In this document: positions 1-23,289 of the stretch, one piece after another
Layout: every line of letters begins with the position of its first letter
Numbering within the stretch: the stretch's first letter is position 1
Program-made: the position numbers and the translations under genes
Notes under the pieces: model-generated
Told to the model about the DNA's origin: nothing
The model's database searches: none
The model's input: the letters and a program-made list of their open reading frames with translations, nothing else
Assembly: GCF_000003605.2 (NCBI RefSeq)
Contig: NW_003129359.1
Location: forward strand, 621,542-645,645
Origin: Saccoglossus kowalevskii
Lineage: Eukaryota > Hemichordata > Enteropneusta > Harrimaniidae
Length of the DNA stretch: 24,104 nucleotides
Direction: 5' to 3'

Positions 1-1841
1 GTGTCACAATGACATGCAAGAACAATGTCAAGATGACATGCAAGGACAATGTCATGATGACATGTAAGGACAATGTCACAATGACGTGTGAAGACAATGC
101 CATGATGACATGTAAAGACAATGCCATGATGACATGTGAAGACAATGCCATGATGACATGTAAGGACAATGCCATGATGACATGCAATGACCATGTCACC
201 ATGACAGGTAAGGACAATGCCACAATGACAAGTAAGGACAATACCACAATGACATGCAAGACAATGTCACAATGACATGCAAGGACAATCTTACAATGAC
301 GTGTTAGGACAATGTCATGATGACATGCAAGGACAATGTCATAATGTTATGTAAGGACAATGTCACGATGACAGGTAAGGACAATGTCACAATGACAGGT
401 AAGGACAATGCCACAATGACATGCAAGGACAATGTCACAATGACATGCAAGGACAATCTCACAATGATGTGTAAGGACAATCTCACAATGATGTGTAAGG
501 ACAATGTCACAATGATGCGTGAGGACAATGTCCCAATGACATGCAAGGACAATGTCACAATGACATGCAAGGACAATGTCACAATGATATGCAAGGACAA
601 TGTCACAATGACGTGTGAAGACAATTCCATGATGACACGAAAGGACAATGTCACAATGATGTGAGGGACAATGTCCCAATGACATGCAAGGACAATGTCA
701 CAATGACATGCAAGGACAATGTCACAATGACGTGTGAAGACAATGCCATGATGACATGCAAGGACAATGCCACAATGACATGCAAGGACACTGTCAAGAT
801 GACATGAAAGGACAATGCCACAATGACATGTAAGGACAATGCCATGATGACATGCATGGACAATGTCACAATGATGTGAGAAGACAATGCCATGATGACA
901 TGCAAGGACAATGCCACAATGACATGTAAGGACAATGCCATGATGACATGTAAGGACAATGCCATGATGACATGTAAGGACAATGCCATGATGACATGTA
1001 AGGACAATGTCACAATGACATGCAAGGACAATGTCACAATGACAGGTAATGGACAATGCCACAATGACATGCAAGGACCATGCCATGATGACATGCAAGG
1101 ACAATGTCAAGATGACATGCAAGGACAGTGCCACAATGACATGCAAGGACAGTGTCAAGATGACATGCAAGGGCAATGCCATGATGACATGCAAGAACAA
1201 TGTCATGATGACATGCAAGGACAATGTCACAATGACGTGTGAAGACAATGCCATGATGACATGTGAAGACAATGCCATGATGACATGTAAAGACAATGCC
1301 ATGATGACATGTGAAGACAATGCCATGATGACATGTAAGGACAATGTCATGATGACATGCAAGGACAATGTCACAATGACGTGTGAAGACAATGCCATGA
1401 TGACATGTGAAGACAATGCCATGATGACATGTAAAGACAATGCCATGATGACATGTGAAGACAATGCTATGATGACATGTAAGGACAATGCCATGATGAC
1501 ATGCAAGGACCATGTCACCATGACAGGTAAGGACAATGCCACAATGACAAGTAAGGACAATACACAATGACATGCAAGGACAATGTCATGATGACATGCA
1601 AGGACAATGTCATAATGACATGTAAGGACAATGTCACGATGACAGGTAAGGACAATGTCACAATGACAGGTAAGGACAATGCCACAATGACATGCAAGGA
1701 CAATGTCACAATGACATGCAAGGACAATCTCACAATGATGTGTAAGGACAAACTCACAATGATGTGTAAGGACAATGTCACAATGATGCGCAAGGACAAT
1801 GTCATATCATGTAAGGACAATGTCATGATGACATATCTATA
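1..1841. repeat. 24-bp minisatellite array, ~76 copies, truncated at left edge
   Basis: Head-to-tail 24-bp units fill the whole stretch. The core reads ACATGCAAGGACAATGTC followed by ACAATG or ATGATG. Because 24 is divisible by 3, a unit read from ATG gives the octapeptide M-T-C-K-D-N-V-T again and again, and both strands stay open for long distances. Variants (aagg/gaag/aaag, gtc/gcc, acaatg/atgatg) recur in the same order at distant places. A 144-bp block (six units) at about 1234-1377 is repeated at 1378-1521, and the run starting near 17 recurs near 1192. Single-base indels (about 1050, 1560, 1803) shift the frame. The array stops at 1841 in unique AT-rich DNA. I infer non-coding satellite DNA. 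Confidence 0.95.
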
Positions 1842-3205
1842 ATTCTATATTCGATGTAATTGTTGAGGTTTATTATCAAATCATGAAACTTGTCGGCTTG
1901 TTTTATTGATTTTTCTAACATTGACATACATCATGATTGTTTACCAGGAAATGAAAAAACAATCAGGTAAAAGGTAATGTGGATAGATACAAGTGTTTGT
2001 TCGACATTTGGGTTCTAAATTGCAGATTGGATTAATCCCCAAGTTGTCCAGAAATCTACTTTAATATCAATTTTTTACAATTATATTTTATACAATGTAT
2101 ATGAATAAAACAATTTGAATTACATATAGACCAAGCAATAGCCGAGGGTTGTGTTCTCTAATAGCTAGATTACAAAGCATGGCAGTGTCTGCCTCACAAT
2201 CAATTTTAGCAACTTCCTTTCAAGAATACTCGTCTGCAGTTTCATGCAGACATGTTGTCTGCAACCTGATTCTGTAAAATGTATGTATATGGTTATGCAG
2301 GCATCCAGGTTAAATGCCTTTGGGAGTTTACACACACACAAAAATAGTAATTTTTTCATGATACACACAGATGTAGTAAGACCAAATATGAATTTGTGAT
2401 ACATTGTATTCTGGAATGCATGCATAGATTACAAGACATCTCTGCAAGGACAACATTAGAACCTACAGAACTGCAGCAAAAAAGCATACTAATTATGAAA
2501 TCAATTCATCTATCTGTCATGGAATAAATGCTGTGCATGCTAAAATCTCTATTTTGATATCAATTTACTGAGAGTCATACATACGGATAGAAACAGTAAA
2601 CACCACATAATATCGGGATGATAAATAGACATAGTGCATATTGCCGTCATAAGTTATTTAAAAAAAATATCATTATTTTTTAAATACATACTACTTCTTT
2701 TCAGCCAGAATAAATTTATCATCAATAAATGCATCATTTTTTTGATATTCAATAATTAGCAAAAGAAATATGTATTTCATAATGATAAAACTGAGGCCAG
2801 ACTATAAACATAGCGAAACTGTTGTGACCTTGCCCTCGCCCAGAGAGAAAATAACTGACATGCATGATATACATGTACAGTATGTGAAGGTCTAAATTTA
2901 ATTTGTAGAGAAAAAAAAAAAACAATTATAAGGTTGTCCTTGTTGATACAGGTACAGGTACAGTTTAGTAGGAAAGAATTTAAAAGTGTAATAGGTATCA
3001 ATGATTAAACATGGTGACAATTATTTCAGCCAGTGACGACACATGTACAGGGCAAAGTGAGAGTATTCTAAATGTCAGTTTTGAAAGCAAAAAATTAAAA
3101 TTTGGTTATTAGTGATTATTTATAAAATTGATTTGTAGGTACGCAAATTAATATTACATAAACCATATTAATCTCAAGGTCCATCATAGAGTATACATCA
3201 CAAAT
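1842..3205. other. AT-rich intergenic DNA, no feature recognised
   Basis: No exon-like frame with splice signals, no RNA gene and no clear repeat is visible. Short open frames at 2165-2425 and 2777-3001 (minus) have low-complexity, intron-like composition and resemble no protein I know. Confidence 0.6.
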
Positions 3206-3981
3206 TGTATGACCAGTGTTCTCCCCAGGCCTTTCAAGCACAAGTGAAATTAAGTCGCATCGAAAAAAAAAACTGTAAATAAATCGAAGTAAAAATTATT
3301 CAACTGCAGACGAGACGGACGAGGAAAAAACGAACCCTGACCTCTAGAAATACCTCATTCATAGTGCGTCATTACCGAGGAACGCCACCCTAAGGCGACG
3401 TAACGCATGTAGTGACGCAAAGATGGCGACGCAGAGTGCATGTTTTTCCGCGATGTTTAAAAATAACATTTCGTTGGCGATTTTGATGTAATTTCTAAGT
3501 TAATCATCAATGAATCGTTTTAATTAAGCAAACATTCTAAGTTTGTGTATTTTTAAACAAAAAAGTTAGGGGCCGATGATCGCAACAGCAGCGGTCAATA
3601 CCCGTTCAACGCAATGCCGTCAGCTGACAATGTTACGGTGATCGTAGCATTACACAAATAATAGATAGATCAATGAAAAATCGCTGACTTTAGTTTTGAA
3701 ATGCTGTTATAGAAAAATAATGTCATTATTGATTTATTAATTTCTTCATACAGATTTTACAAATTTAACAAACAAACTGTATTTGACTTGATGCACACAT
3801 AAAACACAATGAATGTAAATGATAAAAAATATATGAGATATGTATCTCTTCTTTATTTCAGTTACAATGTTTGTTGGGGAAACTAATTATTATGCAAACA
3901 AAATTATGCAAATAAGATGTATTGTTATGTAAATTAGCCGCGATGCTTGGCTTAGAGTCTGGGGAGAACACTGTGTATGAC
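3206..3981. mobile_element. Non-autonomous hAT-type DNA transposon, complete, with 8-bp TSD
   Basis: The element proper is 3214-3973 (760 bp). Its left end reads CAGTGTTCTCCCCAGGC and its right end is the reverse complement with one mismatch (16 of 17 positions). It is flanked by a perfect 8-bp direct repeat, TGTATGAC, at 3206-3213 and 3974-3981. CAG-starting termini plus an 8-bp target-site duplication are the hallmark of the hAT superfamily. No transposase frame is present, so movement would depend on enzyme supplied in trans. The interior is uneven: about 3300-3660 is rich in CpG while both flanks are very AT-rich. That CpG island-like core holds an ATG in good context at 3423. Confidence 0.9.
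3300..3660. promoter_or_regulatory. CpG-rich core inside the hAT element, possible promoter-like segment
   Basis: CpG dinucleotides are frequent here and scarce in the kilobases on either side. The segment includes AAAGATGGCGACGC, which resembles the YY1 motif found at the start of many TATA-less animal genes. Its ATG (3423) opens a 22-codon frame ending at TAA 3489-3491. This could be the relic promoter and first exon of the autonomous parent element, a captured host promoter, or chance. I cannot tell these apart from the sequence. Confidence 0.3.
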
Positions 3982-4960
3982 AGTTTCAGTTTACAATAAT
4001 CAGTGGTTATCCAAATAACTTTATCGCAACTAGAGATGATACCACCTCAACAGACGGTTACCAAAATTAATACTGTGAATGCAATTTACAATTTACAAAA
4101 CTTATGATTATTTGTAGCACAGGATTTTAAAGTTAATTTTCAAAATGTAACTCGTTTTGCTAACATGCATTAACAACTCATTGGCATAGTCATAATGCAA
4201 TCTCAACAGAGCGTTAATGTGTGTTAGCCATTAGGTAAGCAAGTTTTGAGCTGTACTGTAAATCTCAAATTAGGTAATGAAAAATACCCAGTTGTTGTGT
4301 CCTACAATTAAAATACATACACCTACTCGAAATATTAATTGTCTCTCGCACACTTTAATTTTATAATATACATTTTGTTGAATGCAAAACAATTTATAAC
4401 ACACAATAAAAATATTCTCCCAGTTACTTTGATAGTCTAATTAAAATCTGGGTGAGATTATTTGCATATTAAATATAATATGTAATTTGTGTTCAAAGTG
4501 GTAGTTATTTTATTCTATTTTTACATTACAGAGTGAAATCTATTGTATCTGGGGCGAACCTTCCTCATCAAGGCCAAAAAATATTGCAGATTATTTTTTT
4601 TCCAAATTATAATTTCAGAAGTCCTCCTTTTGCTAAACTTGTTTACAAGTTCAATCTGTAAGAAAATGAATTATAGAATAGTGAATATAATTTATTATGC
4701 CATTCAATATTTATATCAAGTAACATGATATTCACTGACAGTAAGTTAATAATACAACAGATGTTTCTATGGATGCAGATTTAGCTGATGTACAAACATT
4801 TTTCTTTTCAGGTATGTTATTGACACAGTACCATTGGGAGTGATACAGTTCAGTATTCAGTAACTATTTTCTCCATGAACAGAAACATTATCAACATTAC
4901 CCGATTTCCCCTAACTTGTTACCTAAGTTTCCCCAGATATATTTGTTTAATGTATAGTGC
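3982..4960. other. AT-rich intergenic DNA, no feature recognised
   Basis: The stretch holds only AT-rich sequence with short homopolymers. An open frame at 4543-4728 (plus) starts without a recognisable context and has no protein-like composition. Confidence 0.6.
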
Positions 4961-5459
4961 TGTTTTGTAGCCAGCCACCAACTTATCATGTAACCAACAC
5001 ATGTCTTGCAGCCTACCACCTATTTACATGGCTTGTAGTCAGCCACATGTCTATCTGTTTTGTAGCCAACACCTATCTACATGTACATATCTTGTAGCCA
5101 GCCACATGTCTATCTGTTTTGTAGCCAACACCTATCTACATGCACATATCTTGTAGCCAGCCACATGTCTATCTGTTTTGTAGCTGACACCTATCTACAT
5201 GTACATATCTTGTAGCCAGCCACATGTCTATCTGTTTTGTAGCCAACACCTATCTACATGTACATAACTTGTAGCCAGCCACATGTCTATCTGTTTTGTA
5301 GCCAACACCTATCTACATGTACATAACTTGTAGCCAGCCACATGTCTATCTGTTTTGTAGCCAACACCTATCTACATGTACATAATTTGTAGCCAGCCAC
5401 ATGTCTATCTGTTTTGTAGCCAACACCTTTCTACATGTACATATCTTGTAGGCAGCTAC
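4961..5459. repeat. 59-bp minisatellite made of two related half-units
   Basis: The element AGCCACATGTCTATCTG recurs at 5041, 5100, 5159, 5218, 5277, 5336 and 5395, exactly 59 bp apart. Each unit splits into a ~27-bp and a ~32-bp half that both end in TTGTAG followed by CCA, so the 59-mer looks like a dimer of an older monomer. The left flank (4961-5040) keeps irregular single monomers (TTTTGTAGCCAGCCACC and relatives), consistent with a less homogenised edge. Copies differ at only a few positions, which suggests recent amplification or homogenisation. Confidence 0.93.
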
Positions 5460-5867
5460 TGAGTCACCCATCTACATTATCTTGTAATTGTCTAATTGTT
5501 TCTTTCCTATATTTTACATTCAACTTATCAAAAATCAGTGAAAATTGACTCCATACAAAACACCCAAAAAGTAGATTGGGATATTAATTTTTTTTAGCTA
5601 AAACTGAAACAGTATCATTTTAACACAATTAATGTTTTTATTTTGTTCTGGGAGTGATGTTTGACATATTTACAGAGGGAATGCAAATTTAATTTGTGTC
5701 AGGTGAGTTTTTTTCGTCTTTTTTTATAAATATTTTTGTGTGAGGTGATATTTCCAGACAGGAAGTTACTCCTGTCTGCATATGTGTGAAACAGTCTCCC
5801 AAACCTAACAATACCATCTGATTGGAATGACTGCAGACTGTATACTCTGATTTATCATATTGCTAAG
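5460..5867. other. Intergenic DNA, no feature recognised
   Basis: AT-rich sequence with T-runs. I see no exon, RNA gene or repeat. Confidence 0.55.
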
Positions 5868-5945
5868 TGGTGGGTTCCAGAAATCAAACCCAGTACCTTC
5901 CTGATGCAAGGTGAACACACTAACCACACTGTACCATCACCCACG
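5868..5945 (-). mobile_element. tRNA-derived SINE relic
   Basis: Read on the minus strand, the segment has a pol III type 2 promoter layout. TGGTACAGTGTGG resembles the A box (rc of 5924-5937), and GGTTTGATTTC about 35 bp further on resembles the B box GGTTCRANTCC (rc of 5877-5891). A full tRNA cloverleaf cannot be formed, so this is not a functional tRNA gene. I infer the head of a short interspersed element. A similar but more decayed head lies in SKI2 intron 11. Confidence 0.5.
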
Positions 5946-6615
5946 TGACAGTTCTCAACACAGAGTGTCACTGACGTCTTGTCTGACTTTTTGTGTTAAT
6001 TGCAAGTAAAACAAAACACATTTAGTGTTTGCAATTATGTTACAACTTTTTACATCTTTATTATTTCGTTGTAAAAAAAACACAGTGCATAATTTATTCA
6101 TTTATTTCCCAGAAAGGATCATGATGTATGTATCTAAGTCGACGGACTGATTTTTTCAATTACACTTGCGTTTAATAATTAATGTTCAATAACTAATGCC
6201 CCAGTGATTGATTACTAGTTTTTTGTTTTCTAACACATTCTAAAATTGTTGTTGTTGCCACATTTGATTTTTACTTATGCAATTCCTATTTATTTAAATT
6301 GTGATTCAAAAAGGTTGCAACAAATAAATAAATATCACATATCACCTGACTAGTCTCACAAACTATGCAAAAAATTATTTGGTATTAACTACCAAATTAC
6401 TTCAATAGCAGTACATGCAAAGCCATATATATTTCTTGACAACAAATACAAATATCAAATGAACAAATAGCAACTTTGGGAGTTAATACGTGAAGGCGAC
6501 ACACGTACACATAAAAGTGATTATAAAGGCAATCCTAGCTGAGTTGATCATCAATATCATCTATACATATACATGTCTGTTAATCTCTTAAACATATTTA
6601 TGATGCTGATACAGT

Positions 6616-6653
6616 CACTGTACATATAACTGCATAAAACAGTTATATCAGTG
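6616..6653. repeat. Short interrupted hairpin
   Basis: ATATAACTG (6624-6632) and CAGTTATAT (6640-6648) pair perfectly around a 7-base loop. An outer CACTG/CAGTG pair (6616-6620 with 6649-6653) extends the stem across a 3-base bulge. It is too short for an animal pre-miRNA, and a transcribed role is not indicated. Confidence 0.5.
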
Positions 6654-6854
6654 GATTTTATGACATCATTGCAGCAGATTATTCGCGATAATGTGTCTCA
6701 TTATTGAGCATCAAGGCAACATAACATGGATCTATATGTTTTGTGAAACTAGCATCATGGAACATTTCTGATTATTTGCCATATTTTGGGTGTATAACTG
6801 TAAATTTGAACCTCTATTTTGACTTCATAATGGGCCGAGAACAAAGGTGACAAT

Positions 6855-6913
6855 TGTAAAATACTTTATTTTAGCTGGAATTAATATTGTGATCGAGAAT
6901 AAAGTATTTTACA
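6855..6913. mobile_element. Palindromic mini-element with perfect 16-bp inverted arms
   Basis: TGTAAAATACTTTATT at 6855-6870 is repeated as its exact reverse complement at 6898-6913 around a 27-bp centre. The right end continues as ...TTTTACAGTA, so read from outside it is TACTGTAAAATAC. That resembles the termini of the intronic MITEs at 17404 and 22013 (TAC.GTAAAATC) and of Tc1/mariner-like elements with TA targets. A diverged relative of one arm plus the centre (GTACTTTTTAGTTGGAATTAA) lies at about 8018-8050. I infer a tiny MITE or solo terminal fragment. Confidence 0.55.
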
Positions 6914-7370
6914 GTATATAATGTACATGTATCTAATCAGCGCACAAGCAATACCTCTGATGAGAGATCCAGAAAAGCTATATTTACTCTAACAAGATCA
7001 AAAAGATGAAAAACCCATCCATTTTTTGGCAATACATGTACATACAACTACATATATAAATATCAAAGTATTGATTGTATGCCAAATTTATAAAGATTAC
7101 CTAAGCATTAAAAGACTTCCTTGAAAACCTAGTTAAGATTCAAGGGCAGAGAAGAAAAAATAGAAGTTTTTTGTGAATACACTATTGTCAATCACTACAT
7201 GTGCATCTGAATCAGCGCATTTTGTATTGGAACACACCGATTGGCAAATGTTGTAGTAAAAGTCACAGTGAACAAAATATACAGTCCCTGGGTGAGTTCA
7301 TTTACAGACATCCAGATATTCACAATAACAGAGGCCTAATATCTTGATCATGTCAAAAATAGCACATGTT

Positions 7371-7465
7371 ATGATTTATTGATTTCATCTTGGTGATTTA
7401 TGATTTATGATTATGATTTATTGATTTGACCCTGGTGATTTATAATTTATTGATTTCATCTCCGT
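7371..7465. repeat. Short imperfect direct repeats, ~38-bp period
   Basis: TTTATTGATTTCATCT and its variants, followed by TGGTGATTTAT, occur two and a half times in tandem. The array is small, AT-rich and of no evident function. Confidence 0.5.
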
Positions 7466-8143
7466 GTAAGAAAAACTAAAAGTAATACAGTCTTTGTGTG
7501 TTCAATAATAGATTATTTTATAAACAATAAAAACAGATACAGAATCTGGAAAAATATTTACTAATCACAGTAAAATTTGTAAATCCTCATCTCAACTATA
7601 ATTGTGAATAAGTAGAAGCATATGTATATAATTAGTTACTGAAAAGTGGGCTAAATGTACGAGCACAACGAATAAATTATGCAATTAAATATGCTAATTA
7701 ATATGGAAATTAACCACCATCCATAGCCAAAATCCAGGGAAGAGCACATAAAAAGGTTAATTTATATATTGACAATTTCATATATTAATAATGAATTTAT
7801 AGGTTATCAGCAATCCCAACTTCAGTTTCAATCCACAATTGTAAAACTGTGTTTTCCTAGTCACAGTCAAATGCTGATGGCCTCATTGAGAACTAAGGCA
7901 TAAAGTAGCACAGTTGTGTTTTGAACAGTTATCATGGAAACTACACACCTTATTCATTTATTAATCAACACTTGATTTTGCTCAAATAAAGAATGTGAAA
8001 ATCATTATTAAAAAAATTACTGTGAAGTACTTTTTAGTTGGAATTAAATTTCTCTGATAAGAATTTTTGTTTTGTATGGGATTTATTCTCACTTATTTTA
8101 GAAGAGCAGAATCTAGCATATAGAAAAAACGTTTAATCACTGA

Positions 8144-8184
8144 ATTTTATTTTCACTGAATCATCCATTCAATGAAAATAAAGT
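8144..8184. repeat. Hairpin with 18-bp arms and 5-base loop
   Basis: Arms 8144-8161 and 8167-8184 are reverse complements at 16 of 18 positions around the loop CATCC. It could be a MITE core or a chance AT-rich palindrome. Confidence 0.5.
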
Positions 8185-8640
8185 GCAGAATGTCATGTTA
8201 CTAATTCAGTTAATGACCTGAATGATGTTACATAAAAAATTAAAATCTGGTAAAATTCTTCCCTCAGATCTTAAATTAATTTTTTTCTTTTACAATAAAT
8301 GTCATAGTTTCATCAACTTGTACTTTATTTGAGGGCACATGGATATAATATTACATTTAACTTGTATATTAAGACTGCCTTTCAGCAAAATGGTTTTCCA
8401 CGAAATGTTGTAGACATCATAGACTCCTATTTGTGTGTTTTGTGTAGCCAGACAAACAAGGCAACTTGTCTGATGGTTGGCTTTTCTTAAAAAAACACTT
8501 AATAAGGTCACTACAATTAACATGTTTTGAATATAAATGTATCAAGTGCTTATTCACAATTTTGCTGATTTTGCTCATAAGTATTAAATTAAATCAAAAA
8601 ATATAAAATAAATCATGTTTTTGTTATGCACCCATGCACT

Positions 8641-8956
8641 CATGAGTCAGCTGACTGGACAATCACTTAGTAATAGATGATTTACACAGAGAAGGTACAG
8701 ACTGCAAAGCATCATGTTTCGTGTTTTTTTCTTTCTTAAATTGCATTTTCAACTTATCTTTTTCGTTGTATATGCATCTATTAAAACAAAAGCGTAATAG
8801 AACTTATACCACAGTCACTAGAGAAAGAAATCTTACTCATAGACTTTATTGTATTTTACCAAGACGTTCATGTCGATTTAGTCATCTTCTCCGAACCATA
8901 AATAAAAAAAGAAACAATTATCACAAATAATCTATCGAAATGAAAATAAGTCTTAC
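8641..8956. other. Intergenic DNA or first intron of a minus-strand gene
   Basis: If the minus-strand exon at 8957-9109 is real, this is the start of its first intron (GTAAGA on the minus strand at 8956-8951). No further minus-strand exon could be recognised here or further left. Confidence 0.3.
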
Positions 8957-9109
8957 CAGGTACAGACAGTGCTCCAGTTTCTTCTTTGATGCATCGCTCT
9001 GTCTATGTCCGAATAGAGGCATCTCGGAGTTGCGTCGAGATGATGGAGACTGACAATGGTTTATACTGTCAGCTGGGATAGCCTGGCTCTTGTCACAGAA
9101 TGATCCCAT
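8957..9109 (-). CDS. Candidate first coding exon of an unidentified minus-strand gene (partial)
   Basis: On the minus strand an ATG at 9109 opens 51 codons that run exactly into a consensus donor, CTG|GTAAGA, in phase 0. The peptide is rich in Ser, Arg and Lys and includes SPSSRRNSEMPLFGHRQSD and SKKKLEHCLYL, with a basophilic-kinase-like RRNS site. I do not recognise the family. The exon sits in CpG-rich DNA about 620 bp from the SKI2 start and faces away from it, which would make the interval a bidirectional promoter. An out-of-frame ATG lies 6 bp upstream. No downstream exon was found, so the call rests on the donor, the frame and the location. It is an alternative to the plus-strand candidate next to it, since their start codons overlap. 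Confidence 0.3.
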
Positions 9110-9284
9110 CCATACGGGAAACTCTCTCAGACACTAGTGATACAATCGGCGTCAATGTACTGAAAAAAACATTCATTAACAAGCGGTATCAACTCCTCGT
9201 TGACGATGTAATTCTCCAATGCTGGGGAAAAAACGACTATGTTATCGCGTCTTGTGATCTTCTGGAATTAGGTCGCGCTGTCAG
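9099..9284 (+). CDS. Candidate plus-strand exon of unknown identity
   Basis: The interval is bounded by an acceptor-like CTCTTGTCACAG ending at 9098 and a consensus donor CAG|GTAAAC at 9285. In between, one frame is open for the whole length (ATG at 9100, in-frame stop TAG at 9079-9081). The peptide includes KRYQLLVDDVILQCWGKND and YVIASCDLLELGRAVR, which reads like folded protein, but I do not recognise it. Its phase at the donor (two bases over) does not fit SKI2 exon 2, which needs one base, so it is not an in-frame alternative SKI2 start. It could belong to another gene or be a chance frame in the promoter region. Confidence 0.3.
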
Positions 9285-9734
9285 GTAAACAAAAATAAAA
9301 TAACACTGAATATAAACGGAGCTCCAGACAGTGTTTCCCTTCAGATACTGCTCACAAAACGTATTTTACAGCTTACAGCTATGTCCCTGGAATTTTAACA
9401 ACACACACGCGAAGGAGTGTAGAACGTTTTGCGATAAACTGACCTAAATTTTGACGATTAGATGCAAAGTTCACTTCCTGCTTCGAAATTTCACGTAAGG
9501 AATGACGTCATTAAGCAACACGATAATTTGTTTGGTAAACGTTTACTCCAGTGTATCTCGAGCTTGATCGTATTTACACCAATTAGGTGTTGCGATAATT
9601 GATCATTTCAATTCAGGTACTCTATTGAATATGCAAATAACAAAAAATGAACAATGAATCGAGTTTGCAAATAACAGTTGGCTGTATAACACTTGCGAAA
9701 ACAGCGCCCCCAATAGTAAGAAATAGTTTTCAAA
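9285..9734 (+). promoter_or_regulatory. Putative SKI2 promoter and 5' leader, CpG-enriched
   Basis: The 450 bp before the SKI2 ATG have more CpG than flanking DNA and no obvious TATA box at a suitable distance. They contain a full palindromic CREB/ATF site inside AATGACGTCATT (CRE core at 9503-9510, about 225 bp before the ATG). The transcription start cannot be placed from sequence alone. Confidence 0.5.
9503..9510. promoter_or_regulatory. CRE palindrome TGACGTCA
   Basis: An exact full cAMP-response element / ATF consensus, extended to a 12-bp palindrome (9501-9512), lies upstream of the SKI2 start in the CpG-enriched region. Position and exactness make it a credible CREB/ATF site. Binding is inferred. 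Confidence 0.5.
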
Positions 9735-23008
<13,274 letters not shown>

Positions 23009-23289
23009 GTGAGTGGTTATAGCTTGTTCTCTGCCAAGAAATATTGGTTATTTGCTGAATAGCCTGAGCAGTGATACAAAACTATGCGGTAGTCACCATG
23101 TAGGATATGCTATCACATAGCAGTGCCGTTAATTTGTAATAATAATATAATAATCTTTATTGCATAATCGTATCCTTATTTGAATATTGACTCAGAAAAA
23201 AAAAATTAAACTGGGAAAGTAACAAATTGGAAGCGCTAAAATTGAAAAGAATTAAAAAAAAGAAATAGTTTATTCATTTAGGGGCAGCT

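Larger units (their letters stand above)
5946..8640. other. AT-rich intergenic DNA with small inverted repeats, no gene recognised
   Basis: No coding exon is supported on either strand. Apart from the hairpins and short repeats listed separately (6616-6653, 6855-6913, 7371-7465, 8144-8184), the stretch is featureless. The minus-strand open frame at 8302-8523 shows no known protein pattern. The end of the stretch at about 7650-7747 resembles, with many mismatches, the right end of the 3214-3973 hAT element and may be an old relic of that family. Confidence 0.5.

Noticed and set aside
304-1560. Long minus-strand open frame (over 400 codons) of repeated hydrophobic octapeptides
   Set aside because: It is a by-product of the 24-bp satellite, whose length is divisible by three. 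Several other frames on both strands are equally open, indels break them, and no splice, start or termination context supports a gene.
1049-1570. Plus-strand open frame of M-T-C-K-D-N repeats
   Set aside because: Same satellite artefact; the peptide mirrors the DNA unit, and the frame begins and ends at single-base indels.
5868-5945. Functional tRNA gene
   Set aside because: A and B boxes are approximate, and acceptor, D and anticodon stems do not form a cloverleaf. SINE head fits better.
8302-8523. Minus-strand coding exon
   Set aside because: No acceptor/donor pair, composition like the surrounding AT-rich DNA, and no recognisable protein pattern.
9099-9284. Alternative in-frame first exon of SKI2
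   Set aside because: It would leave two extra bases at the donor, while exon 2 needs one to keep the conserved LPP.DP frame.
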